Origin: Aldrovandia affinis
Taxonomy: Eukaryota > Chordata > Actinopteri > Notacanthiformes > Halosauridae
DNA length: 64,000 nucleotides
Assembly: GCA_029706075.1 (NCBI GenBank)
Contig: JAINUG010000177.1
Location: forward strand, 1,272,501-1,336,500
Direction of reading: 5' to 3'
A model generated the notes under the pieces. The model saw only the letters and a program-made list of their open reading frames with translations, did not search any database and had not been told where the DNA came from. Position 1 is the first letter of the stretch; each line of letters starts with the position of its first letter. This document shows, one piece after another, positions 49,816-62,526 of the stretch. The position numbers and the translations under genes were made by a program.

Positions 49816-50794
49816 TTGGGACAGCACTTGACAGTTTTGCTCTGCACCTCTGCCACAGCACAAAAGCCTGTTCTCAAGTGTTCAATTAAATCAACATTAC
49901 TGCACTGGAGCTTCCTCATTGCCTTTTTCATGTTTCTTTTCCACATTTTATGGAAGCTTAACATAAATGCCAAACGTTTTTCGGATATCAAAGTTCAGCG
50001 TGAGTGGTTACACTAAAACCGGAGAGCTAATCAAGTTTAATCCTTGGGAATGATTGACCCGTTGCATCGCTTAGAATAGTGTGTTTCTGGCCGCTGAAAG
50101 AAAAGAGGTGTCGATTCTCTAGCAAAAGGCTAAGGACATGCAGAAAGGTCAATTTTTGAAGGTGTATTTGGTCACATATGAGTGGCCCCATATGCTCATT
50201 AGCATTTAATTGACTTGCTCAACCAGCAAGTTAATCTTTCCTCAGATTAGGTTCTGGGGCTTGTCAAGAGCCTGACACATCATCAGCATACAGACTGACA
50301 TTTTTCATGCCGATTTCATGACCGACCGACTGCACCGTAATCAAGTCAGACCTCGCCGACCACGAACCGTCCCGAAAGGTTTCGGTCAGAGCTCAGGCGA
50401 CGACGGCCACCGAGCGCGCTCGGAGGGAAGTGTGACAAATAGTTCGTCATTGGATTCTAGATTGCACAAGGACCCAGAAGCAACAAAAACTGATGCTGTA
50501 AAACACCCTGGACTAATCAAGCCAGTCCCAGCGCGTATCCATGGTGAAGCATAAAGGCCTGCCGCCCCCCCACCCCCCGGCTCCTCAAAATGTAAGACTG
50601 AGAGCAACGAGGGGGAAGTGGCCGATGATGGATATGCCCGTTTCTCATCTGCAAAGGTTGGTCTCAGAGTCTGACTTCAATCTGCTCGGTGATCACAGCT
50701 CAATCAGCGCGCCCCGGCTCTTGTCAAAGCAAAGCTGATCCATTTGTTATGTGGGCCTAATGGACACTAGGGGCATGCCTCCACAATAAATTAC
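49816..50794. other. Non-genic DNA
   Basis: No recognised feature. An open frame crossing the SINE tail and AG repeat (49432-50016) is not a gene. Confidence 0.35.
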
Positions 50795-50795
50795 T

Positions 50796-50975
50796 CTCCT
50801 CTCTCTCTCTCTCTCTCGCTCCATCTTTCTCTTCCTCTCTCTCTTACTGTCTCTCTCTATCGGTCCTCTCTCTCGCTCTCTATCTCTGTCATCTCTCTTC
50901 CTCTCTCTCTCACTGTCTTCTCTCTCTATCTCTCTTCTCTCTCCCTCTTTTCTCTCTCTCTCTCTCTCTCGGATG
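50796..50975. repeat. CT-rich microsatellite region
   Basis: Interrupted CT runs, almost pure pyrimidine on the plus strand. Confidence 0.92.
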
Positions 50976-52480
50976 CCGTGCCTCTGTGCTAACCCCGCTC
51001 TGCTTAGACTGAGGGAGGAAACGAAACAGCACAGAAAGCTGCCAGCAGCCACGTCCAGTCCTTGAAGCCGTCTGTTTCCAGAGACAGTAAATCGACCAGC
51101 GCTAGCGCGTGTGTTCTCAGTGTAAACCGGTGGAGGAAAGCCTGTGTTTTGGGGTGAACCGAAGTGCAGCCAGTACCTCTGTAGGTTGCAGTCCCATCCA
51201 CAGGAATAAGGATTGTGTCATTCACACTTACATATCTGCAGGTTCCTGGTCAGTAGGTGATTAGAAGCAGTGATTGGACAAATGTAAAGGACATGGTCAT
51301 AAAAGAGTAATATTGCCCCATAAATATTTATTGCCCCTCTGCAATTCCAATATCTGCCACTAGTTTAAAAGTGACGTGTCGCTGTTCTCCAAGCTCACAG
51401 TACATGCTTGAACTTGGCACTTGTTTGTATGTAAATTGGAACCACTTTGATATGCGATTTTGTATCGGACTGAATAATATTTATTACAATAGTTATGACA
51501 TATATTGTAAGGCTGGGAAAAATGCTCAAATAAAATAGTATTTATGTCAGTGTGTGAAATTTATACATTCGCATTATGCATCTCTATTACTATATATTCA
51601 CATGCTGTATGCATTTATGTATACTGTATTTATATTTATATATATATATATACATATACACGCATGTGCAACGAGGCAGTAAAGATTACATCACTTTGTT
51701 TCCAGTTCTTACTCAAATAGAACAAGTACAGATTGGCTTCTTTCTTGGCCAGAAAATAATGGAGCACACATTACGATGGGGCACTAATGACACATTAATG
51801 TTTAAACACATTAACGCATCAGAAGAGGGAAAACACCAGTGCAGCGTCCAGCGCGCCCCTCAGCCGCTGCTCTAGCGCTCGCTGCCATGTGACAGCAGCA
51901 TCGATTTATTTATGGAGAAATCACCTTCGGTTCAGTGAGAACTTCGTGCACGCAGCTTGGCGAGCGTGAGCGTACCCGGTCGCGGGCGGCGATGACGCAC
52001 GTTCGGATGCGAAGCGTCCCAGAGGCTTGCTTTCGGTTTCACGCTGGGTGCGGAGGGTTGCCAGTCTATCACACGCTGTTCTCCTGCCAGAAGAGCCTGG
52101 CGAGAAAAACCCCCCGCACAAAACGAGGCCGTGCACGGTCGCGCGTGAAAGCGGAGGCCTTGTTTATCCGCACGGCGCGACATGTGGGCGAGAGCGCGGT
52201 CTCCATGGCGCTGCGCGATAAAGAGCCATCTCAAGAAAGGAAAGGGCCTATGAAAAACACACAGTGACAAACATTCGCCATCTGATAGGACGCGTACATC
52301 ATTTTAATGGTAGCCCAAATAAAATGTACACACCCATTTAATAAACCAATAAATCAATTCAAAACGAATGCGCACCTGCATGTTGAGAATTGTATATTAA
52401 AATTAATGTGCGGTTTCGTCGTTGCGGGAGTATTGACAGCGAGAGCCTCGAGTCGACGTGTGTCGCACATAGGGACTGCT
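50976..52480. other. Non-genic DNA, CpG-rich at 51840-52250
   Basis: A short (TA)n lies at about 51636-51652. 51690-51840 has conserved-element-like AT-rich cores ('gcactaatgacacattaatg'). The GC-rich stretch 51930-52230 carries overlapping frames on both strands without recognisable domains. Confidence 0.3.
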
Positions 52481-52484
52481 CCCC

Positions 52485-52960
52485 GTGGCGTTTCCACATA
52501 AATGACAGCCTTCGCTCTGAGCTGCAGCTGGAGCTGGAGTGAGATTGCTGACCACCCCCTCGGCCTCCCGCTCTGTAATTGCTTCTGATGTCTGTGACTT
52601 ATGATTACACGTCAACCTTTCCCCCTCCTCCTCCCCCTCCTCCCCCCCGGGGCGGGCCGCGAGGGTCAGGCAGCGGGGAGAGAATGACAGGGAGCGTCGT
52701 GTAAAAGTCTGCGCTGAGTCACATCGTTGATTAGGACTTCCCGGCGCTTGGTGCCGATAAGACGCGTCGGGGAGGGGATCAATCTCTCGCTGCCGCCCCG
52801 CGCTGTTGGGGGTGGGGGGTGGGGGTGAGCTGCTGACTCGGAGTCCATGGTGTGAGGGTGGGGTGGGGTGGGGTGGGGGGGGGGGTGGGGGGGGGGGGGA
52901 GGGGGGGGGGGGCGGGGTTCTCCTTAGGGCAAGCAGAGGCGGTACTTTGCTAAGCTGAGC
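52485..52960. repeat. GC-rich block ending in a long G tract
   Basis: CpG-rich DNA (52620-52800) passes into GGGGT repeats (about 52857-52878) and then 40 bp of nearly pure G broken by single T, A and C residues (to 52915). Strong G-quadruplex potential on the plus strand. Confidence 0.85.
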
Positions 52961-53351
52961 TGCTCCAGTTATTGCAAAACTGGCAGGGATAGAGAAGAGA
53001 CTAAATCTAACCTACATAATCTGCGCAAACCACCGTGGGTGAGGGCGTCTGGGGAGAGAATAAATACTATACTGTAAATAATACAAGGCAGACAGATGGT
53101 AGACCTGTGCAGAGGATCGCTACGAAGCCTTCTAACAAGCATCTGTGCTCCACGGTCTAATAGCACACCGACACAGACGGGCTATCCTAATCGCTCTACA
53201 AAATGGCGTCAGGCGAGGCAGGCCATCCCAACAGTGATAATCTTGGATCGAGGCACACACAATGCAGGCTTAAATAAGGAGTAGCGGCTGCTGACTCACG
53301 GTTACGTTTCCGAAACGGGCCAACCTGCCTTCTCGTTTTGATTTGTTGTCT

Positions 53352-53494
53352 TTTAGTTACATTTTTGGCATTTATCCAGAGCGACTTACAAAATGTGCAT
53401 TAATACATGGTAATATTAATCATAGTCCGTGCCAGAGATACAGTAATAGACATAATCGTTGGCAGCTGCAAACCGTACCTGTAACACCAGGGTT
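53352..53494 (-). mobile_element. L2 LINE 3' fragment, tail partly deleted
   Basis: The minus strand matches the L2 3' UTR ('gtttgcagctgccaacg', 'accatgtattaatgcac', 'ttgtaagtcgctctgg'). The loop-distal half of the hairpin is missing. Confidence 0.8.
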
Positions 53495-55110
53495 TTTTTG
53501 TTTTTGGGGGCAGTCATCAACATAGATACATATTACAAAATGTAGTATTGAGATAGTTAGACATGCAATGCATTGCAAATCAATTCCAAATATTTTTTTA
53601 CATTTTTTTTAATGAAATCATGGATACAACATTGAAAATACAGTGGGGCAAAGCACTCTATAATGTCTATTGTCTATTCAGAGTGAATGAGAGAGAATGT
53701 GACCGACATTCTCTGCTGTATGAAATTAAACATACTGTTAGAGCAATCAAAATAATCAGCTCTAGCTTTTGAATTTGCAGTTCTGAGAACTAATAGATGC
53801 TGTCGTTGTTTTATCCTGATGATATTCTTTGGTGCAGACCACAGACTGTGACTTGTTTTTCCATTAAGTGAACGAATGGCTTGTATTGATGAGATTCTAA
53901 TGATGTTTTTTTTTACAACGAAGCAAAAGGATGCCTTTTACGTTTCCGAGCGGCTACGTTTACTTTATTAATAACGCTAATCGCAACAACGCCGAGCGCA
54001 TGAGGGACACATGGACAGACTGTTCTTAAAAATCCATTTCCATGTTCATTCACCACAAATAAACCTGAAATCATTGACTTTGTTAAACTACATCTTTTGC
54101 TTGAGCAACTGCCAGCGTTGGGCCGGTTCCACAAGATTAGCCTTAAATTAATTTGTAATAAAAGAGGAAGCAGTGGGGAACCTCTGATCTGCTTGATTTA
54201 TTCAAGCAAAAAGGAGTAAAATCGACGTTTAATAAATGACGGCAGTGGTCGAAATGTTCTGTGGCTCTGAAATGAATAAGACTCACTAGCCATAGCAAGG
54301 GAGTTGGGGGTGGGTACTAGGGCTGGGGCCAGTTTCATCTTGATCCAGCCAATTCAGGAAGTGAATTTCCATTCATTTCCTGAATTGACTGAATCAGGAA
54401 TAGAATCAACCCCTGTGGGGGCACTATCATTTAACTGCATGACTTCTTGGTCATTAATGTTTGCTTGGTTATTATTTAATCAAGGATGACAACTGTCTAT
54501 AACTTCTTCTGTAAACAATAAATTAAGTACAAATTTGGGGAATGTAACTTGTACAAATTTGCTTTGCTTTGCATGTGTACATCTCACATTCTCATTGGGG
54601 GCTGAGCCCCACTAAAGGTCAAATCCTAGAATCGCCCCTGGTAATGACTTTGGTTTTGGCTGGTGATAGCCATTAACCTTAGGGCTTGAGTCAAGCTTAA
54701 CGAGTCGCATATAAAATAGGGTCGAAGCTCTTAGCGAAATAAAATAACTCCTCGAATGTATAACTACGGCATAAATAATGTAGTTCATCATAATTATCGA
54801 CCACATAGCTGAATGTGAATATTTTCAGCATATTTGCAGACGTGCGATATGAAAGCTTTGCAATGGCTCTCGATTCTCTTTCCAAACTGTCTCAGTGTCA
54901 TGAATGATTCTGATACGTTTTAGAAGAACTAAAGTTCATAAAATCTAAACCACGATTAAAGCTATTTCAATAGTATCAGGTTTGGATAGACGCATACTTT
55001 GGGAAGGGACTGGACGTTACAGCCTGTAAAAGCTGTTAAAGCCTACGCAAATCAATCACAGTTTTATTTTTCAATGATCTGTTTTAAATAGAGAGAATCG
55101 CCTCTATTTT
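53495..55110. other. Non-genic DNA
   Basis: 53622-53690 resembles 57280-57352 (see findings). 54575-54645 ('ctagaatcgcccctgg') recalls a teleost repeat end. No gene recognised. Confidence 0.3.
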
Positions 55111-55116
55111 CAATGA

Positions 55117-55117
55117 T

Positions 55118-55168
<51 letters not shown>

Positions 55169-55215
55169 TTAAACTGATACTAAGTGAGAGCAGTTAAACT
55201 GATACTAAGTGAGGC
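55117..55215. repeat. (AG)n microsatellite followed by a 25-bp tandem duplication
   Basis: AG run to 55165, then 'cagttaaactgatactaagt' plus GAGAG at 55166-55190, repeated at 55191-55215 with the last bases changed. Confidence 0.92.
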
Positions 55216-58015
55216 GTACCCAGGGCCGTCTCTGTGTGGGGGGGGTGACCGGTGCGACCACCCCAGGCCCCGCCCTTCACGGGGGCCCCACGGTGAGAGG
55301 GGAAAAATGAATTTAAATAATAATAATTTCTTAAACTACGGGTTGGCTATGAACAATGGTTGCTAAGCAGTTGCTAAGCCCCAGGCCTTGCCCACCCCTC
55401 AGAATGGCCCAGGGCATACCTCTCAAAGCTTGTATCCTGGACCTTTTCGGGGGGTTGCAGGAACATTTAAAAACATGTGAATAGACCAACCCTAGCATGA
55501 GAATGTATTTTGCCTCTCATCTCCTTCATATTTGCTCTCATTTGCAATCGAGTAACGACCCAGAACCCTCGTGCGCGGGTCAAGAAGCCCCTCTCGCAGG
55601 GCTCGCTGCTCGGCGATCAAAGCCGCCGTGAAAATTGATGCTGATATGATGTTGGCGGAGCTGATTTAATGCAGAGCGACCTCCCGCATGTGACTTTCAG
55701 GGCTGAAGGCGCGCTTCGCTAATCAGATTTCATAATGTAGATTAGCTATGTCTGGGTCATCTGGCCTTCCCATAGAACATAGCGCGAAACACTTGGGATT
55801 GCGCAATGCACCTTAGACTTCACCTTCACCTTCGGGTGCGGCGTGGTTTCAACTGTCCGCACGCGCTGCGATTCTGTGCTGGGACACACAGACACACACA
55901 CACACCACACATGTAAGATTCGCACAGCTGCAGTGCTGCCGCGAGGAAACAGCTCAATTTGGCTTCAAGGCTCTTATAGAGGGCTCTTCCTCGACTCAAA
56001 AACGAATAAGACACCCTTGTCTCGCGGTCGGCCCAGGTCGACTAGCAACCATCACTAGCAACCATCACTTACTGTTAAAGCCCCTCCTCGAATGTGGTTC
56101 AACAGCACACTAAGCCTCTGTCACTCCCTCTCTTTTCCTCATTTCTGTCGTCGCTGTAAGATTGCAATAGAGCACAATAGAAGTTGTTTTTATTGTAATC
56201 ACGTTGAGGGAAATGAAAATGATCCTCATGATATGCGTAATCAGCTGTGTTTTATGGCTGATTTCTAGGCAAGGGTTGCCACTTCTGGAACAACACAGTG
56301 AATCTGAAAAAAACATTAACACATTAAGCAAATTACATTTTAAAATTGTGGCTCTTTGATGTGGGCTACAACTATGTATATGAAAAGAAAACATTTACTT
56401 GAAGTGAAAACAGGGGAGGCCTTACATATATTGTGAATTGTGAATCACAATTGGGTGGGGGGAGGTTCCAAAATGTGCATATTTGAATGGCTGTTTTACC
56501 GGTCCATCACATGTTAACAACCCATCTCTTTACAGGTGGGGTTGCATGTAAAACAATAGGCTAAACAAGCCATTTCCAGCACAGTAGAATTCCAGCCAGT
56601 AGCATAATCAGGTAGTCTGCATACTGGTAATAGTGATATCTTCTCCCTGAAAAGCCCAAGGCCCATAATGCATTGCGGTGGGTGCCACAATCATTAAAGC
56701 CTTGACACTCACTTTAATTATTGGGCTACCCTGTAAGCCTACGTCAGCAGCATGTCTCATGCACATTAAATGAAAGGCAAACATTGTTTGCAGCACAATA
56801 AGAATGTACTATACACTAGGACTGTTCAAGTAATGCTTTGGGTTGCCTGTGCCATCTTTACATTGTGAACCCTACATTGTTACAAAGGAAACCCTGACAA
56901 AGGCTATATGCTGAAACATGTTGGTTTTCAGATAATAAGCAATTACTTTCCCCCACTCTACTTCAAACGTAGCTGCAATTCTTTGTTTGTTGCTGCCGCT
57001 TCCTATTCCATACACCTTATTTGTTTGGTGAAGTAGCACCAGAGCTCTCCATTGGTTTACATCTTTACATAAAATGGAAAATATGAAAAAAGTTTATATT
57101 AAAATAACAATATTAAAATGCACTTATGCTACTATACTCATTCAAGTTTCTCTATGTGAAACGTTGGATAAGCAAAGATGTTTGGGAAATGAAAACGGAA
57201 AAACTGTGCATGTCATGTGATCAAACATCTCTACCTTTAGAATACGTAAGGAATGAGGACATGCATTAAGTGCTGTGCAGGATACCACATGGAAAATCCA
57301 GTGGAGCAAAGCGTTTTCTCCATTTGCAGATAAAGAGAGAATTCAGAGTGAATGGCTGCTGCTGAAAGCATCCCACGCCATTCATGTTTAATTTGACAAA
57401 ATCGATCATCTTACTACATTATAACACATTTCTACACTCTGTAATTAAAACAAAATGTGTGTGGTGTGCATTCAATACACTGTAAATATGAAGACAGGTG
57501 TCAGAGAAATACGTTTCACCATTTCAATTTCACACGACGCTCAGCAGCGTAAAGCAGCATCCTGCTTTGTATGTTCACGATCCGAACAGTCAATCATTCA
57601 GGTGACGGTATTGATCCTTGTCGCCGACAGAATTCAGCGCTAGAATTTTTCAGCACCCGCACCGTATTCACATCTTTTGCTTTTGCTGGCAGCTCCTATA
57701 ACACATTTCTGATCTGTCACTCCTCCGAGGGGCTGAAGGAGTGAGATGACCGTTATTAACCCTTTCACCCCTCATGCAGAACTATAATTACAGATGCGCC
57801 ACGCCATTCGGGGATTGCCCACATATGTGTGTAAATTCAGCTGACGAGTTGGCCACGCCCACATGAAGTCATCATGAAGCAGCAATCCCGAAGGCCTCGC
57901 TGCAGTCCGGCAGCACAACCGGACAGGCCTACTTTTAGTCTTACTCCAACCACACCACAGACGTACAAAAGAAGAACTCTGCATGCAAACACACTGCTGT
58001 ACATCGTATGAACAC
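55216..58015. other. Non-genic DNA
   Basis: 55216-55290 ('cagggccgtctctg', 'ccaggccccgccc') looks like a decayed repeat. 55640-55745 and 57480-57760 have conserved-element texture. 'ctagcaaccatca' is duplicated at 56042-56068. No gene recognised. Confidence 0.3.
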
Positions 58016-58021
58016 AGAGCC

Positions 58022-58173
58022 ATGTACAATTCTTTACATACAATCCATTTATACAGCAAGATATTTACTGAAGTACCTTGCTCAAGGGTACAACGGCAGT
58101 GCCCCACTGAATCAAACCTGCAACCTCAGCATTTCCAGTCCAGTTCCCTAACCATTATACTACACTGCAGCCG
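58022..58173 (-). mobile_element. tRNA-derived SINE (V-SINE-like), tail truncated
   Basis: Minus strand: head with 'gtgtagtataatggttaggg' and B-box 'gcaggtttgattcagtg', body to 'gctgtataaatgg'. The L2 hairpin is missing at the 3' side. Confidence 0.78.
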
Positions 58174-58208
58174 TTCAGACTCTGTTCATACTCTGCTTGC
58201 TATATTCA

Positions 58209-58327
58209 GCCAATCGCCGCCCCTGGTGGCACTCCCGGCCAGAGCCGACTCTGGCGAGACGGGGAATCGAACCCCGGTCTCCGTGGCCAGTGTCGAACCG
58301 TGTAACCGTTGGACCACGCGGGAGGCA
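58209..58327 (-). mobile_element. SINE head with intact Pol III A and B boxes
   Basis: Minus strand: A-box-like 'tggtccaacgg', B-box 'gttcgattcc' and a tRNA-Glu/Asp-like layout, then 'ggccgggagtgccaccaggg' and 'gcggcgattggctg', where it stops. ATATTCA on both sides (58202-58208, 58328-58334) may be a target-site duplication. It is the head half of the long SINE family. Confidence 0.75.
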
Positions 58328-58334
58328 ATATTCA

Positions 58335-59970
58335 TGCAATTTGCTTGCGTTAGCCATGGATTAGGTAACGTTTCATCTGACGCATCTCAAACTCAGTACA
58401 ATGCGAGTTTGCTGTCTGTGTTTGACTACCATTAGGGACGTCTACATGCTCACCATTCACAATTTAAAAACATTTTCTAAACTTTAATGATGAGTGATGC
58501 CAAAGCACCGATGGGAATGGCTCACACAGACAATAAAGCACATCTTTATTCATTTAAAACTGAATGTTTTTTCAGCTTTTTTTTTCAATGCAGTAAGTAA
58601 ATAAAATGGCACCGAGCACAGGTGGTAAACACTGAAGGGGCTTATTTATAGTCATGCATTTGTTTTACTGCCATTCATTGACATTGTGGGCGGGGGAAAA
58701 AATCAAGGGCACTCTTCGTAAGCATCCTGAATACATAGGAGACCTGTCTCTGTGATGTGTTGGTATACGCAGATTGATTTTGTCTCCTCTCACAAATAGA
58801 ATGTCTACTGTGAATACATTTCATCAGGGCATTAACTCGTGACAGCTACTAAACCAACATTGCGCCGTCGAATGGAATCTTTTCACCTCCGTCAAATTTT
58901 ACGAGCATAAAACATATCGCTTTCTTGTGTTGACTAGCACGGGTGTAATCTGGGGTGATGGTCTCGTGCGATGGAAGGGGTCGGGGGGGGAGAATTTCTG
59001 AAGCTAATCTCGTTCAGCGCGGTTTCTATCAGTTAGCCCGCAAAGGGAAAAAGGCGTCACGTCCACGCCTCTACAAACACGGATCATTTGTTCACGTATC
59101 GATCCCTCCGCTGTGTGGACAAATTTGCGGGTCTCGCACTTTCTGTGTATCCGAGGCATCCATTTGGTTGCCTCAAGTCCCTCCTTTTCGACTTTCGCTA
59201 GACCACCGCTAATGAGCTAAGAACATAAAAACAACTCTACAGCTAGATGTCAGGAGGAAATGCGTTTTCATTTGGGGGGGGCTTGTGTTCCCTTTTGCTG
59301 CTGTTTTTGGGGAATCCCCAATGGTATTGTGCTCTGGCATCACCGCTGTGCCCACCACACCTATGCAGGGAGCACTGCTCCCAAAGCGAATGCGCTTCCT
59401 CCATACGGTCTCCTGTAAGCCTGCGACGGTGTTCTACACAAAGCCACATCTGAAAGGCCCCACTGGGTATTCGAAAATGGTGAGGAAAAAAATATTTCAA
59501 AAAAGTGCAATAGCTGATGTGCATCACAGCATAATCTAAGCCAGCTCCTGAAATGTTATGGCTTTGCAAAAACCGTGCAGATTGAAATGAGACATTTTAT
59601 TTTCAACTTTAAAACTTTAAACCCATCAAATTGATTTTGCCCTTGATGGGAAAATAAATCTCTCCGAGTCATTGAAGAAACAAACATTTTCAATTCACTC
59701 AATCCGTAGACTGTAGAGAAATCATAACTCTCAACATTTCTCAAATGTTGCATGGGATTTTAAGAGGAAACACAAATGAAAGTAACTTTTGGTTCTAGAA
59801 CACTATGTCTTAGGAGCAAAATGTATATGAGCATCATGTGTCACCGCTGCAACACATTTTAAAAGTAATAAAAGGTAGTATGATTAAAATGTAATGACAC
59901 CTCAACTGAAGCTTGAACAAGTACATGTATACTGTACACACTTGCATTTGAAAGCATGCTTTGAATTGCT
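58335..59970. other. Non-genic DNA
   Basis: 58780-59220 is single-copy with conserved-element texture. No gene or named repeat recognised. Confidence 0.3.
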
Positions 59971-59974
59971 TGCA

Positions 59975-60019
59975 CACACACACACACGCATACACACAGT
60001 CATACAAATATGCCTGCTT

Positions 60020-60082
<63 letters not shown>

Positions 60083-60100
60083 TGCATACACACAAATATG

Positions 60101-60150
<50 letters not shown>

Positions 60151-60163
60151 TACACACAAATAT

Positions 60164-60234
<71 letters not shown>
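59975..60234. repeat. CA-rich microsatellite array
   Basis: Three pure CA blocks (about 60021-60080, 60105-60145, 60164-60234) separated by near-identical 'gcatacacacaaatatgc' spacers at about 60084 and 60148, so the array has been locally duplicated. Confidence 0.96.
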
Positions 60235-60238
<4 letters not shown>

Positions 60239-61700
60239 CCAGATTGTAGAGCTCAATGTTAAAGCTGGTTTCTCTTATCTTAACATGTCCTGGATACAAA
60301 ATATGAAACCAAAGTCAGGAGTCAATGGACACATTTTTGCCATTTAGAACAATACCAGTAGGGGACACCTTAATAGCTTCTGGGCGATAGTACACTGCAG
60401 GAGAATAGTGTTGGGTTCCTTCATTACATTCCAGAGCAGGATTAAGGCAGATTTATCCAGGGAAATTGCAGAGACAGCATAGCTGAAGGTTACTGGTGGC
60501 AGGGACCCCTCAAGTGTGTTGGACAAAAATGAGTATAAGATTCTGCTCTAAGAGCCATGGAAAAATGAGACACAAAAGATCGAATATATGCGTCGACCCT
60601 GGAGTGTGGAAAAGTCAATGTTCATCTTAAATATATAGTGCACACGGCACATTGAGCTGTTGAGCTGCTTAGGAACAAGCAATTGTAATTGACATATTTT
60701 GTTTCCACTTTTAGAAGCAGAGCCATAGATGGGTAATAACCACTGAACTTGGGAATATGATCCAGTTACCTTTCATAACACACATACACAGTGCTTGCCT
60801 TTCATAGACCACATATTAACATAAATTATTTACTCTGTCTATCACATTACATTTGACTTGCATAAAATACATAATGGCCTACTCAGGAAGGCTTCCTGTG
60901 TGTATGTTTAAAAAGCTGTAAAAATCAAAGAGTTAGTTGCCATGCCAACGGCAAATCACTGATAAACAACTCTGCTCCGCTTATTAGGTAATGAACAACG
61001 CTCTGTCAATCTAACCGTCTTTAAAAATGTTTTACTATTGCTTGCTTCATATGCTCATATATCTCAGTGTCATGGTCTGTAAACATTTTACTCTCCAATG
61101 CTTTTGAATCAAAGCACTGGATGGAGGAAGAAGGCAATCTGATTTCTCGGGGAAAATCGTAGCGCGAGGGAAACGCAGAACGGCGTTGGTAGTGGTGAGC
61201 CTGGCCCTGCATCCCAGGTCCCAGAAGACAAACATTTATTTGCTTAATATGTCCAGGGGGCCTGTTCTCAGCCAGCCTTGAGATATTGCTGTAATTACAC
61301 TTTAATTTGTATACTGGAGCAGTTAAATGCACTTCCAGGAAACAGACATGCGGGATGCTAGCTACATTTTTATGGCATGGGTGAAAGAGAACACAAGACT
61401 TCTCTCTGTCAACAGCTGATGAGCACAAGGCGGATCCACTTTTGCAGATCGATTATCCCTACATCACTTTACAACGTGAACAGTAATGGCTGCCTGCTAC
61501 TTTAAACTTGTTTTTTTCCTTTCAGTAGATAGCATAGATAGATAGATGTGCATGAAAATATTAGTGCCATTAGATTTATTCAATGGGGTTTTGTTGGAAT
61601 ACTTCCAACAAAAAACTGCAGACAAAAATAATCCGTCCATTATATCCAAAGACACGAAAGACCCATTAGCCTATCCCAGCCATGGTGTCATATTTCAAAA
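60235..61700. other. Non-genic DNA
   Basis: A short GATA-type run lies at about 61528-61543. No gene recognised. Confidence 0.35.
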
Positions 61701-61704
61701 CATG

Positions 61705-61874
61705 TGTTGACGGGGAACCTCGGATAGCGTAACGGTCAAAGCATTCGCCCGGAATGCAAGTTGCCTACTGCAGCCGCGGTTCAAGACTGGGCTGGGCTCT
61801 GGCCGAGAGCCCCGTCGGGGGCGGCGTTTGGCTGACTGCCCCAGAGGGAGGGCTTGCCGAAAATAAATGAGAAC
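61705..61874 (+). mobile_element. Long tRNA-derived SINE, partial, host of a nested copy
   Basis: tRNA-like head with B-box 'gccgcggttcaagactgg' (about 61774-61791), then 'ggctctggccgagagccccg', 'gggcggcgtttggctgactg' and a shortened A-rich end. It is interrupted at its 3' edge by the next element. Confidence 0.75.
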
Positions 61875-61891
61875 AGAAATGAGTGGAAATA

Positions 61892-62256
61892 AGGGCTGGC
61901 GGATAGAGTAGCGGTCTAATGCACCTATTCATGTTCGAAACCCGTCTCTGCCAAACCGGCCCTGGCTGTTAGCCCTGATCGGGAGCGGCATTTGGCTGTC
62001 CGCTCCTGAGGGAGGTGGGAGGGTGGTCAGCACAAACTCCCTGTGAAGCATGTAAGGGTGTCTCCAGAAAGGGGGTCGGTGAGTTCCGTCCTGATGGAGG
62101 CGGACCATCGCTGGCCTCGGAGAGTAGCTTGCCCCGGAGACAGGTGGCGAGTTTTGGGGGAGGGTTAATCGAAATAAATAGAGGGTATAACTGGCTTCCA
62201 AATTGGGGAGAAAAAACAGGGAAAAATAAACAGAAACAAAATAAAAGATGAAAAAA
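61892..62256 (+). mobile_element. Full-length long SINE with 17-bp target-site duplication
   Basis: 365 bp: tRNA-like head ('gatagagtagcggtctaatg', B-box 'catgttcgaaacccg'), body ('gatcgggagcggcatttggc', 'gagggaggtgggagggtggt', 'gaggcggaccatcgctggcc'), the block 'gcttccaaattggggagaaa' and an A-rich tail. AGAAATGAGTGGAAATA at 61875-61891 is repeated exactly at 62257-62273. Reference copy of the family in this window. Confidence 0.9.
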
Positions 62257-62526
62257 AGAAATGAGTGGAAATATAGCAGCAGCAGTATGAATGAAACCAT
62301 AAAAGATCCAAATTGCTTTTCACAAACCAACTCAGAAAGTAACAAATAAACAAGCATTCAGATTTGTTTGAAACGTATTCCATTTTCCCGTAACACATAT
62401 ACCTACTACTATAGGAGTACTCTTCTGTGTTTGATGAAATACCACAATACCATACAGCATTGAAACAAACACGGTTGCTGAATAAACTGCCGTGCCTCCC
62501 TACTTAAATCCTCAGACACCACATTT

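Noticed and set aside
49432..50016. 194-codon open frame with an RERERE stretch
   Set aside because: It starts in a SINE tail and passes through an AG microsatellite.
53690..53720. 9-bp hairpin 'agagaatgt/acattctct' as a possible small-RNA precursor
   Set aside because: Too short for a microRNA precursor.
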